A stretch of DNA of 64,000 nucleotides from Ischnura elegans (taxonomy: Eukaryota > Arthropoda > Insecta > Odonata > Coenagrionidae), in the NCBI RefSeq assembly GCF_921293095.1, contig NC_060259.1, positions 3,038,001 through 3,102,000 of the forward strand, in the 5' to 3' direction. The notes beneath the pieces were generated by a model. The model searched no databases. It worked only from the letters and a program-made list of their open reading frames with translations, and was not told the origin of the DNA. The number at the start of each line of letters is the position of its first letter. The stretch's first letter is position 1. Both the position numbers and the translations under genes were made by a program. Of this stretch, positions 44,739-56,222 are shown one piece after another.

Positions 44739-45089
44739 TTTTAATGCGTAAATACTGAGTAGAATAGGAAGTGCATGAGTAATAAATCACACCATGCAAT
44801 TTGCTAGCAAGTCATTGAGGTCACAACATTGCAATGGAGAAGGTAGACGGATGAAGGGGGCTTTCTCCCCCTAAATGGTACGTGACTAGCAGCGGCAAAA
44901 TTCCTGCTTTAGTTTATAATTATAACATACTTTTTAATAATGATATATATTTTACAAAATAGATAACAAAAATCGCATGCCAAGATGGAAAAACTAGAGG
45001 ATATAAATGTTAAACATAAAAAAACATTTTTATAGACTTCCCTTTACCCGTTAATACATCATTTTAGGCGGGTTAAGGGAGCCTTTTCA

Positions 45090-46500
45090 GGTCCCACTTG
45101 TCTTGGGGCTTACCTCACGGAGAGATGTGAGGCTCGAAGGCGGATGGCCGAGGGGGTCGCGTGGACTGAACTCGGGGTAGATCTCTCAGTCAGAGAGAAA
45201 ATTCAATGAGCCTCCGAAACTCGAACGAACGGGACCCGTCCGCAAAAAGCTGATGTCGTTCACTGCCGCGAGTTCGGCAAGGTCCTCGGGGTTGTGAACA
45301 TGTGGAATCCTTGCACAGACTTATCATCATCATCAGCAAGAAGAAAAGAAGACCAAGAAGATGGAGGAGAAGAAGGTAGCAATAAATGTAGGGACGTGGA
45401 ATGTGAGGAAAATGTAAAGGGCGGGGAAGCTAGAAAATATCAAAAGGGAAATGGAGAAAGGAAGAATTGGTATCTTAGGATTATGTGGAGACAGATGGAA
45501 GGATGGTGGGGCTACTGGAATGATGCGTACACGGTTCTATTTAGTGGTGGGGATGAAAGTCAACGAAAGGTAGCTTCAGTGTTGTACGGAAAGATGGGTA
45601 AGCGTGCGGTAGATGTAGACCAGTAAGCGATAGGACTCTGGTGGTAGAAATTGAGGCGCGACCCACCAACCTTGAGGTGGTTAAAGTTAATGTGCCCACT
45701 AGGAATCATAGGGAGGAAGAAATACATGAGGTTTATGAAAAGTTCGGGGAAATAATTAGAGAAACCCTGGGCAAGAAAAATATAGTAGTGATGGAGGACC
45801 ACATAGTTAAATCATCATAAATGTCGAAGGCACACATGGAAAAAGTCCGGGGATTATGGGGCGATATCAGATAGACTACTTCATGGTAAGACTGAGGTTT
45901 AAGAATAGTGAAAAACTCGCGCAGCCTCCCTATAGCGGATGCGGATTCGGATCACGACCTAGTGCTTATGCGGTGCAACGTAAGATTCAAAAGACTTATG
46001 AAAATTACAAATACGAGGAAATTGACCTTATAAGCTCTAAAGAGGGCTATGAGGAGAAAACGTTAGGAACTTCTGGGTAACTGTATCCGGGATTTTGGAG
46101 ATTGGTAGACTGTGGAGGAAGGAAGGGATAGTGTTAAAACAGGAATAGTCAAAGCGGCTGAGAAGTCAATTGGCTACGTTGACAGCAGACGGATAAAGAA
46201 GCCGTGGATAACGGGGGAAATGATAAAAGAAATGGAAAAGGAAGGGATTGGGTGTGGAAAAGAATGAAGAAGGTGAAATGAACGGTGATGAGAAAGAACG
46301 ACAAAGTGCAGGACATAATGGGTGAGGTGTGGCAGCTTCTAGATGAGATACCAAGGAGATAGAAGGTATGGACGGAGAGAGTACTTAGCGGGGAAGGGAT
46401 GTTGAAAACGGTGTTTGAGTGTAGAATGTCGGGTAAACGAGGGAGAGGAGGGAAGAGAAAAGGATTTTTAGACTGGAGGAGAGTAGAATTTATTGTTAAT
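45090..46500 (+). pseudogene. RTE copy related to the left-edge element, internally deleted
   Basis: Leader GACCCGTCCGCAAA, then NVGTWNVR-like, VLFSGGDESQRKVASVLYGKMGKRAV, DWN-region remnants, RRYTWKSPGDYGAIS-like and GRYQIDYFMVRLRFKNSEKL, DSDHDLVLMRCNVRFKRLM. It then passes through KKPWITGEMIKEME to the C-terminal tail (VLSGEGMLKTVFECRMSGKRGRGGKR). The whole reverse transcriptase is missing between about 46.25 and 46.3 kb. Multiple stops and shifts. At the position where the left-edge copy has TAG (2135), this copy has GAG (45651 region). Confidence 0.8.
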
Positions 46501-46599
46501 TGAAAATGAAGTTCATGAATGGATGGTGAGAATCTTCTTACGTACTCCATGGAAACCTAACTTACACATGACGATGACACGGGGGGGGCGAGGAGATGG

Positions 46600-46672
46600 A
46601 ATTGCACCTCGACCGAGAATTGAACCACGGACCTTCCGCTTTCCGCGCAGACCGCCGAGCTACCGAAGTTAC
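46600..46672 (-). mobile_element. tRNA-derived SINE head
   Basis: On the minus strand a box A-like TAGCTCGGCGG (46652-46662) and a box B-like GGTTCAATTC (46617-46626) are spaced as in pol III promoters. No full cloverleaf or CCA can be folded, so I call a SINE head and not a tRNA. The 3' part toward 46.53 kb has a C-run; the tail is not defined. Confidence 0.6.
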
Positions 46673-48269
46673 TCTTATCACCAGTGTATTCGGCGAGTGG
46701 TTTATGGGACCAATTCTCCCAGATATCGCCCAATATTTTGGCCAAGAGATGGCTCTGGGCACGAGTTCCGCCACCAAGGAAGACTCACTCTCACTGAAGA
46801 AACAATGGAATGGAATATTGTTACACTCACACAGACGGTAGGCTACACATAACACACACGTTTCGGGAAACGCCGATCCCAACAAGAACAACGAAACCGT
46901 TCAGGATATAAACATGGCAAATTCACACATTGCCACAGGAGAAAACGTAAGCTCGCCCCAAAGCATGGAGGCTCAACCAAACCCCCCCCCCCCAAAGCAT
47001 TGCCCAAGGGATGGTTCTGGGGCATTATGTCCACCACTAAGAAAGAAATACACGGAAGATGAAATGAAAGATGCACGCACTCACAAAAACAGTAGGATAA
47101 ATACAGCACAGGCGTTTGGAGGGACCCAAAAAGCCATTATGAATTACCAAGAATCGACCATTCTGGTCATATTCCTCAAATACTCAATCACACCGGTCGC
47201 CCCAAGCGACTATCAAAGCATGAATACAAGACAGGAGGTTAAACATACAGAACACAATTCCATTTTAATGGCCAATTTTTGCCTTGCTTATGAAGAGCTT
47301 TGCTCGCTCCCGTCTGCACGACAGCATAATCCGGCGCTGGAGGAAGTTCATGCAAGAAAGTCGGGCAAAAAGAATTGCCACAGTCGTGGAAGGAGAGCGC
47401 GATCCAAGGCTGTCCCCTCCGAAGTCCGCCCGCGAATTATCGGCAAGTGACGAGGGGGTGGGGGCACGCTTTGTTGACGCGATGGTGGTCAGTGCGGCGG
47501 AGAAGACGGGAGCGAGGGGTGGGGGGGGATCCGAGCCCACCCTTCCACGCATTTCTATTGATTCAGACTTTCTCCAGCGACGCCCGCCCCGCGCCGGAAT
47601 CGCTCGGACCTTGCCACCCAAAATCCTCCGTTCGGAGCGACAAACACGACCATTGATGAGGCGAAGTGAGGTCAGGTGAGGCTCATCTAGACCGTGATTC
47701 TCGCAACGGAAAGCGTATTCGCGCTCCCCGAAACTTATGGCAAGTGGCAAATCCGCGGGGGCTGTTTGTAGGTCACCATGGAACAATGAGTTGAGCTTCA
47801 TCCAGAGGAGAGGCGGTTTGGAGTAGGGAAGAGAATTTATGACATAATATTTATCCTTCCAGGACAAATGACCTTCAAAGGGCCTTCGTCAGCTTTTACC
47901 TTGATACTGCTAAACGATCCTTTAGATTTTTATCGATGAGAAGAGCTAATTGATAATAGTTGCTCACTAGAAAAACGTACACACTGAATGGATGCGAGAT
48001 GAAACGTTTACTTAATAAAAACCAGACATGGAACTTAATTATGACACTTGTAACTCAAATGGCCGCACACATAGAAGAAGAAGGATCACGCTGGCGTCAA
48101 TCACCATTAACGAAATAAATATCAGACATTTTAGAACTGAACATCCCTGAAGCGACCCACAATTAACGCCGAATAAAAATGTATTTCCACATGACTCATA
48201 GCAATTGTTCAAAACACTAAAGTATTTCAGTGGTAAAAATAAAATGTGTTAGAGGTGAATTGATCTTTT
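46673..48269. other. Spacer, GC-rich in part, no recognised gene
   Basis: Contains a loose direct repeat (GATGGCTCTGGGCACGAGTT at 46.75 kb and GATGGTTCTGGGGCATTATG at 47.01 kb, each followed by CCACCAAG/CCACTAAG). A GC-rich segment at 47.3-47.7 kb has long open frames on both strands (minus 47265-47867, plus 47284-47679) without a recognisable domain. Confidence 0.35.
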
Positions 48270-50435
48270 TTAACCCTTAGCGGCCACTGGAGGTAGCTCG
48301 TTACCCCAGGCTAGGGCAATGTGAAATTAGATTTTAAAGCATTCGAAATAGAAACTAAGTAACTCCATCTGTCGGAAGAAGACAAGTGTTACTTGTAATC
48401 CCATTCCATAGAACACATGCGGGCGCTTGGAGCGTCGCATTTATTGGTAAGTGGTCACCCCAGTGTAGCCGCAACCGTTGCTCGAGTTAGATCACGTGTT
48501 TTTCGACACAACTTGTTTGTGATGTCAATGGACAAAATAAAGGACATTTGTTCTTTAATATTGTGGTGAAAAAATTCTAAATCCTAGTCATTATGAAATC
48601 ACGTCTATCCATATGAAATGATTCAGTTTCATTTATGCGTGATATCGTTTACTGAATAATAAACAAATAAATCTAGTGTATTTTATTGCTGGATAACAAG
48701 TAGATTTTAAGTTATGAAACTGCGTGTTTTGCTGTTTTGTGATCTTTCCCCGCGTGAGAATCCACACGAGCCTTGTACATATGTATAAATGCCTTGTAAG
48801 AATGGATACATGTGCACGCCAGAAGCATCCTAAATATGAACAACCGAGAAATGGACAATCTGGAGAAAATTAACCTCGACCAAGGGCGGAGGTGCTTACC
48901 GTGCGAGCGAAAATAGGATAGACAAACGCGGGTTCGACCTGTAGAAGGCTTGCTTGCGAGTAACATCGGTTTCCTCTGCGCATGCGGAGCGCTCTACAAT
49001 GATCGTAGAATTGTTCATTTTTTTTATAAAAATCAATTAGCTGTGATCAAATGTGGTCCCAAAGGGGCAGAAGCAATGATAAGAAAAGGGATGAGACAAG
49101 GGTGTGCACTTTCCCCCAACATTTTTAATGTTTACTATAAGAAAGTCATCAATGAAACCAAGGATAAAGCTTTGGGTGTCTATACCCACGGAGAAAAAAT
49201 AGTATGCTGAGATTTTCTGACGACATTGCACTCAAAGCCGAGACAGAGAAGGATTTGAAGAAGACTTTGATAAATATGGAATGGATAATGGCCGGATATC
49301 ACTTGAAAATCGACGAAAAGAAGACTAAGATATTAGTTTGTAGAAAAAGAGAGGAGGATAAGACAAGCATTAACCTAGTAAAGAATAAGCTTGAAGAGAT
49401 GAAAGAGGTTTTTACCTGGGATGCCGAGTTACCAACGGTGAAAGAAGTAAGAAATAAATAGTCAGTAGAATAGCGCAGGTGAAGAAGGCTTTCTACAAAA
49501 AATAATCTTCCTACAGCTGAGAATACAAGTATAGAAGTAAGGAAACAATTCATCAGATGCTACATAAGGAGTGTGTTTCTCTCTGAAAGCGAAACTTGGA
49601 CGTTGACATTAGCAGAGAAGTCAAGAGTGGAAGCATTCGAAATGTGGTGCTATAGAAGAATGATGAAAATAAAATGGATTGCTGTGCAAGTAACGAGGAA
49701 GTGCCAAGAAGATTGGGGAAAAAGAGAAGCCTCCTAAAAACCTTAAGCGGAAGACGAGATAACTTATTTAGCCACATTATGAGACTTGATGGCCTAACAA
49801 AGACAATCGTAGAAGGACAGGTGGAAGGGAAGAAGGGCAAAGAGTGGCCCCTAATGAGTTACATAGGGAAGGTTATAATGGATGCTAAAGAGAAAAAATA
49901 CATCGCTATGAAAAGGCTAGCGGATAGGAAAAAGGAATGGAGAGCTGTGTCAAACATATCTTAGGATTGTCGACTAATAATGATGATCAAAAAAAATAAT
50001 ATTTTTTCACTTTTCCTTTTAAGTAAATATAAGCCAATAAAAGCCCAAAAATGAAAATTTATGATGTGTGGATTTTCCACTTTTCTCGACAATAACTTTT
50101 CACAATAAATACCCTTTTTGCAAGATTAACGGATAAAATTTTTTTTATGGTAGCGGTATATCTTGTGCGTAGCCCTTTATATAGAAAAAATAACGGATGA
50201 ATATTTTTTTCTGAAAAAATACGTCTTTTCGGCGTTCTCACACATCCTACCAGTTCCTAGAGCGCCACCTATAAATTGAGCAACAAAAACCATGAGTATT
50301 GTTGAAGAACCGTTCAACTAACATGAATCACCCGGTAAGAAGTCCTAAAATAGGCAGGTTTTTTCGTCGTGGGGTAGCGAGTTACCCCGTGCGGCCGCGA
50401 AGTTGCCGGGCTGCTGTGTGGCCGCTAACGGTTAA
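48270..50435. mobile_element. TTAA-flanked piggyBac-type non-autonomous element with nested RTE copy
   Basis: Left TTAACCCTTAGCGGCCAC (48270 on) and right GTGGCCGCTAACGGTTAA (to 50435) are inverted repeats with TTAA outermost. Subterminal GCTCGTTACCCC and its inverse GGGGTAGCGAGTT also match. TTAA targets and CCC termini are the piggyBac signature. There is no transposase inside. About 1 kb of RTE sequence (48992-49985) interrupts it. Confidence 0.75.
48992..49985 (+). pseudogene. 5'-truncated RTE copy inside the TTAA element
   Basis: Homologous to 24015-24594 plus 25657-26085: YKNQLAVIKCGPKGAEA, GMRQGCALSPNIFNVY, LRFSDDIALKAETEKDLKKT (Ala of FADD replaced by Ser), then FEMWCYRRMMKIKW, LSGRRDNLFSHIMRLDG, TIVEGQVEGKKGKEW. 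Frame shifts near 49.2, 49.4 and 49.68 kb. Tail ACTAATAATGATGATC. Confidence 0.9.
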
Positions 50436-50598
50436 GATCAATACTAAGGAATTATTTCATCTCAAATTATTTTCGTCGAAGTGGACGACCACTCAAATAG
50501 GATTGGTAACTATATATTAATTTGTAAGATAAAGGAAATGTGTGACGCTTAACGCACTTTCCCTGAAAAAGGCTTCATCTTTGGCCGGAAATGCTGAA

Positions 50599-50649
50599 GC
50601 GGGAAAGTTGCCAACTTATATCAGAGTCTCAGATCTGAATATTTTCAAA
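50599..50649 (+). repeat. 51-bp direct repeat, copy 1
   Basis: GCGGGAAAGTTGCCAACTTA through ATTTTCAAA. Identical to 50934-50984 apart from one base. Confidence 0.95.
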
Positions 50650-51502
50650 TGCTTGAAGAAAAATAAGGTAGAAGCTAAAAATGAAGTAAATAACAAATTC
50701 GCTTCACCATATCCAATTGACAAAGCGTCGTTCTAAGTGCCTCCCGCTACCATTACCTTCACGTCGATCGAGAGAAACTTTTTTATTTCAGTTTTTGTGA
50801 AATGAATTTGAATTAAATTCTTCCTACAATCCATTTTAATCTTCTGTATACAGTAGACCTCATGACGGGCCGCTGTATGCTTGGTTAATAGGGCGGGCCG
50901 AAAATGACTTTTTCAGGATCAAATTTCCTCTTTGCGGGAACGTTGCCAACTTATATCAGAGTCTCAGATCTGAATATTTTCAAAATCGGATATTGTTATT
51001 CACAGCCGCCCGAGTCCAAAAGTTTAACATTATGCGAAAGTTCAAGCTGAATTTCGAGATAAATACGTACGGAGAATTAATCTCTGGAACTAAACTCCTG
51101 TTATCAATACTAAATGATGAATATAACATTCAAGCTTATTTGAAGAAGTTTAAAGTTTATCTAAAGAATCTTGTTTTACGAAGGGGAGAATGATCAAGAT
51201 GTGTGGCGTGCTTGCAACCCGCCTGCCTGCATCCGAAATGCCTGCCTGCGACTGGCACCAATCCTCATTTTACCTTTAGGAAGCCGAATGCGCGGTAAAT
51301 TAACAACTTTTTCTTATATTTTCCCTCTAAAATGCTTACATGATTCTTTAGAGGGAAATATTTCACACCATGAAGCTTAACAATAGTTCAGCGTCCATCT
51401 TCCAGGTATGCGTCACGTCGATTGGCTTCTCTTGACAACAGCTTCGTCCCTGGCCCTGGACACGTCCTCAAACAGAGAGCCAAGAATCACATCAACAGGG
51501 AT

Positions 51503-51542
51503 GACCATAGATCTTTCATGCAGATATGAAAGATCTATGGTC
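51503..51542. repeat. Short perfect hairpin
   Basis: 17-bp arms GACCATAGATCTTTCAT and their complement with a 6-base loop. Confidence 0.85.
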
Positions 51543-52106
51543 TTCCCTCTGAGTGGAAATCTTTGCTGAAGCCACGTCAAGCCAACCAAAAGCCAGAGCG
51601 GACTAAACTTGAGGCGGCCACTTCATCGGCCAGAATGGCACGGCGATCGAGTAGGCCTGAGGAAGTGCACGGCTCGAAACTCAAGGGAACCCACGCGACG
51701 CACACCCGGAAGGTGGACGCTGATACTAGATGTCTCGGAATACCACAGTGTAATTTCGAAAAATAGTTACCTACGAAATAAATGTAAATTTTGGCGTATA
51801 AATGCATATTTAAGAATTTACTCCGACCCGAAAAATATTTTGTTCATTAGGATACTGTATTACAAATGTTTTAAAATCTCTCACAAGCTTAAGTATTTCT
51901 TAATGCGAACATTCCTAGAAATCAAAATGAGACATCGTTTACTGGTTACTGTTGGTTTGCATCTCTTCCACCGTCCTCAACTCCCCTCAACATCAATTTC
52001 AAAAGTTGCGACTACATGATGCGTACCTAAGTGATTTTACTTTCATATTCATTACAGTACATTAGTTTCCTCTTGTTCTTTTACTTTCGGTTGCGATTCA
52101 AGCTAT

Positions 52107-52205
52107 TAAGGGTGCTCGAGAGAACCCGGATCCCCAGAAATCGGGGGATCCGTGTTCAATCATGTCCGGGGGATCCCGATTACTGGGGATCCGGGTTCGA
52201 GTACT
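52107..52205. repeat. Imperfect palindrome with GGATCC/GGATCCC core
   Basis: Left arm CTCGAGAGAACCCGGATCCC and right arm GGGGATCCGGGTTCGAGTAC, with inner ATCGGGGGATCC / GGGATCCCGAT, about 40 bp each. No coding sequence. Confidence 0.7.
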
Positions 52206-52854
52206 AGTCAAGGCAAATGATTTTCCCTGTAGAATTTTCGAACAATTTGGCCTTCACATACTTTAGTGTCTCACACTTTACACTCCAGCGTCAGGCAAAG
52301 ACTGTGGCAGCACTTCGCATGGGATACGATCATCATCATTATCATTACTCTAATCAGCTTGGTTCTAGTAACTAGTGTTTTTTCGATGTACGTGTATGTC
52401 TCGACATTCAGCCTGTATTTTCGCGTAATGTGAAAATTTAGGGCTGGGGTGGCAGTGGTTAACATAACCCGATCTTGACAAAAATTTGGGGTTTGATACC
52501 ATAACAAAAGTTGGCAACTTTCCCGCACAGGGCACATTTGATTCTGAAAAAAGACATTTATCAGTCTGGCCTACCAGTCAACCCTTTAACGATGGGGGCG
52601 TGGCATCACTAGCTTTAATTTCTATGCATTCCTGTGATGTCGAGTGTGCAATATTCCCAAACATGATACAATTAACCCATACAACCATATGTTTGATCGA
52701 GTATCATTCAGAAAAGGAAAATACTATGAAGGCATAGCAGACGAAAAAGATCTCTAGCAATCCTCTTGTAAATGACGGAGGAGACGGAAGAACCATCGCA
52801 CCAATTTCAAAGTGAAATTATCCGCGTTCACAATCACCCTCGAAAATTCAACGG

Positions 52855-54215
52855 CAAGAGGGAAGGAAATGACACGAGGGAAGGCAGTGGCACGAGGGTA
52901 GGGCTATGACACGAGGAAATGCAATGACACGAGGAAATGCAATGACACGAGGGAAGGCAATGACACGAGGGAAGGCAATGACACCAGGGAAGACAATGAC
53001 ACGAGGGAAGGCAATGACACGAGGGAAAGCAATGCAATGACACAAGGGAAGACAATGACACGAGGGAAGGCAATGACACGAGGAAATGCAATGACACGAA
53101 GGAAGGCAATGACACGAGGAAATGCAATGACACAAGGGAAGACAATGACACGAGGGAAGGCAATGACACGAGGGAAAGCAATGAAACTAGGGAAGGCAAT
53201 TACACGAGGGAAGGCAGTGGCACGAGGGATGGCAATGACACGAGGGAAGGCAGTGGCTCGAGGGAAAGCAATGAAACGTGGGAAGGCAATTACACGAGGG
53301 AAGGCAGTGGCACGAGGGATGGCAATGACACGAGGGAAGGCAATGACACGAGGGAAGGCAATGAAAGAGGGAAGGCAATGACACGAGGGAAGGCAATTAC
53401 ACGAGGGAAGGCAGTGGCACGAGGGAAGGCAATGGCACGAGGGAAGGCAATGACACGAGGGAAGGCAATGACACGAGGAAATGCAATGACACAAGGGAAG
53501 ACAATGACACGAGGGAAAGCAATGACACGATGGAAAGCAATTACACGAGGGAAGGCAATTACACGAGGGAAGGCAATGACACGAGGGAAGGCAATGACAC
53601 GAGGAAAGGCAATGACACGAGGGCAGGCAATTACACGAGGGAAGGCAGTGGCACGAGGGAAGGCAATGACACGAGGGAAAGCAATGAAACTAGGGAAGGC
53701 AATTACACGAGGGAAGGCAGTGGCACGAGGGATAGCAATGACACGAGGGAAGGCAGTGGCACGAGGGATGGCAATGACACAAGGGAAAGCAATGAAACTA
53801 GGGAAGGCAATGACACGAGGGAAGACAATGACACGAGGGAAAGCAATGAAACGAGGGAAGGTAATGACACGAGGGAAGGCAATGACACGAGGGAAAGCAA
53901 TGAAACTAGGGAAGGCAATTACACGAGGGAAGGCAATGACACGAGGGAAGGCAATGACACGAGGGAAGGCAATGACACGAGGGAAGGCAATGACACGAGG
54001 GAAAGCAATGAAACTAGGGAAGGCAATTACACGAGGGAAGGCAGTAGCACGAGGAAATGCGCTGACACAAGGGAAGACAATGACACAGGGAAGGCAGTGG
54101 CTCGAGGGAAGGCAATGACACGAGGGAAGGCAGTGGCACGAGAAAAGGCAGTGGCTCGAGGGAAGACAGTGGCATGAAGGAAGGCAATGGCACGAGGGAA
54201 GGCAGTTGCACGAGA
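52855..54215 (+). repeat. 18-bp minisatellite, about 75 copies
   Basis: Consensus GGGAAGGCAATGACACGA. Variants: GGCAGTGGCACGA, GCAATGAAACTAG, GCAATTACACGA and GACAATGACACGA. Because the unit is divisible by three and carries no stop in several frames, long open frames appear on both strands (for example plus 53378-54118, minus 53290-54231) with six-residue repeats. I do not regard them as genes. Longer-period repetition of variant blocks is visible at 53.18-53.36 and 53.68-53.9 kb. Confidence 0.95.
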
Positions 54216-55089
54216 GGCGGAAGCGATCCAACGTCGTCCGTTGCCAAAAATACGCACTTTACCTCACGACAACACATTAGCAGTGTGTAGTGCCCCACTT
54301 TGAGCCGTAAAACCCTCCTTTTTTTAGCATAATGACTGTTGGTTTAATTTCAATCACCAGGTGCCTATGAGTTTCCTGATACCATCATCGAGTCATTAGG
54401 GTTATCAGAAGAAGAGTACGCCATTTTTGTAATCATATTATTTCCATTTCAACACAATTTTCCTAGCGAGCAACTACGAGCATGCTCAGCAAAAATATGG
54501 AAAACTTAATGACGCATTATCTCGGCAGTAAAAACTTCCCCGCTTCCTTCTGCCATCAAAAATGTAGAAGGGAGACTACTAAAGCAAAATGATTGCGCCT
54601 TAACTGGTTTCACAGTCGTATACATTTTCGGCAACTTAGAAAGGCGCCTGATTTTACAGCCCGATTATCTCCATCACAAACACTCAAGTTCCAAGAAGAG
54701 GTTTCCGGATCCTTCGGCGAAATACTAAACATACCAAGCGAGTCATCAGTTTTGAATTCCATTTCAATGAAATCTTTCGATAGAGGATATCAAATGCTCG
54801 CGGTTTTCTTTGAGAAGAGACGCTAGGACGGCAAAGTGGAACACCTCCTTTACGCTCTCCATGTTCTCAGAAATGTTGTTGCTGGTAAATTTCTCAATAG
54901 GAGAAAAGCATTAGCAGAGCATGGGCAGGAAAAAGCAAAACGACGCCACGCTTCAACCTACGAAAAATGAAACGCCGATATTTCGGAAAAAAGTGTAAAT
55001 CACCAAGAACAATTACGAAAAAAGCCACCACACACATCATCGTCACCATTCCAATCATTTTTCGAGAGAGTGACACAAAACCTAATAAT
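54216..55089. other. Spacer, no recognised gene
   Basis: A short open frame at 54593-54826 has no recognisable domain. Confidence 0.35.
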
Positions 55090-55095
55090 CGCACG

Positions 55096-55155
55096 GGTGA
55101 TGATGGCCATTGCTGCCAACGTTTCGATGGCCTTCTCTGCCATCGTCTTCAGGGC
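55096..55155 (-). ncRNA. Penelope element 3 terminal stem-loop, hammerhead-like
   Basis: Minus strand: CTGAAGA, C, stem GATGG/CCATC with loop CAGAGAAGG, GAAACGTTGGCAG. The stem matches the 28.06 kb palindrome arms. Confidence 0.4.
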
Positions 55156-55985
55156 GAATGATGGACCTGGTTATTGCCGGGCTTATATACGCCGTTGGGG
55201 AGGTCAGGTCGTCCGTGATTGGTCAGTTTTTTAGAGTCCTCTCCTCCTCTCAGCTTACCCATTCTTTTTATGATTGGGTTCCAAGATTTGCTAAGGTTGA
55301 AACCCGCGTCCCTATTCATTTTATTATTTGTGATTCGTATTTCGATAGCTTCCTTTGTAAGGCGGTCCCAATATCCCTTTGCCTTGCAGAGGATTTTTGT
55401 TTCATTGAACTTGATGGTGTGATTGTTGTTAATGCAGTGGTCGGCTACGGCAGATTTTTCCGGGTATCCAAGTCTAATGCACCGCTTATGTTCTGATATC
55501 CTGGTTTCAATTGTTCTTCCTGTTTCCCCAATGTAGCTATCTCCACATTCACAGGGTATTTGGTAGACGCCAGAGGTCTTGAGTCCCATTCTGTCTTTAA
55601 CCTTCACAAGTTGGCTCCGTAGTTTTCCTGGTGGCTTGTGAATTGTCTCAATGTTGCGTTTTCTGAGAATACGAGACAATTTCCCCGAGATTGTGGAAAC
55701 ATATGGAAGAGCAGCCTTGGCAATGGGCTTAGCTTTGTCATTATCTTCGGGAGCCAAAAACTCTTTTGTTGCGCGTTGATCTTGAAAGGTCCTTTTAAGG
55801 GCCTTCATAATTTCTGTCTTCCCATAGCCGTTTCGTTGGAATGTAGTTCGTAAGTGGTTTATCTCTTGCGGCAGGCTCTCCTCATCTGCGATGCGTTTGG
55901 CTCGGTGAAAAAGTGAAGTCAACACTGCATTTCGTTGAGATGGGTGATAAGGATATAGTAATACATCCTATGCGGTTAGCTACAA
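55149..55985 (-). pseudogene. Penelope-like RT end + GIY-YIG endonuclease (element 3), truncated
   Basis: On the minus strand from about 55985: YPYHPSQRNAVLTSLFHRAKRIADE (RT C-terminus/linker), then KPIAKAALPYVSTISGKL and the GIY-YIG domain SGVYQIPCECGDSYIGETGR, TRISEHKRC, KSAVADHCINNNHTI, IEIRITNNKMNRDAGFNLSK, then the stop at 55149. 258 codons are open from an internal Met at 55925. All RT motifs are missing, so this is a 5'-truncated copy of a family distinct from elements 1 and 2 (it has GETGR and a CxC pair). Confidence 0.85.
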
Positions 55986-56222
55986 AGTTATAAGAAATCT
56001 GATCTCCCGTCGCTTCGGTGAGCCGGTGTCAGTGCGAAGCTGCCGATGATGCACTCGGAAGTAGAAACTATGTTACCAATTCAGGGTGTATGAAGTATGA
56101 TGTATGAAGTGCTGGGGATGAAGATAGTGTATTACTTTGTAAACAATTTCTGCCAACAAATAGAACGCGCGTTCTACTGAACCACACTACACTACTCAGT
56201 TCTTCAGAAATATTTCTGTGGT

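Larger units (their letters stand above)
50934..52527. mobile_element. Inverted-repeat element, about 1.6 kb
   Basis: Left end GCGGGAACGTTGCCAAC (50934 on), inverted right end GCGGGAAAGTTGCCAAC (to 52527). Similarity continues inward at roughly 70% for about 170 bp: ACATTATGCGAAAGT / ACATTACGCGAAAAT, then CTGAATTTCGAGA / CTGAATGTCGAGA. The 51-bp outer part also occurs as a separate direct repeat at 50599. No transposase recognised inside. Confidence 0.55.

Noticed and set aside
46600..46672. True tRNA gene
   Set aside because: Box A and B are present but acceptor and anticodon arms do not pair, so it was called a SINE head.
52855..54215. CRISPR array
   Set aside because: Tandem repeats are contiguous with no unique spacers, and the window is eukaryotic.
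53290..54231. 313-codon and similar long repeat-protein frames
   Set aside because: Produced by the 18-bp stop-free minisatellite. Frames are open on both strands with no unique flanking domain.
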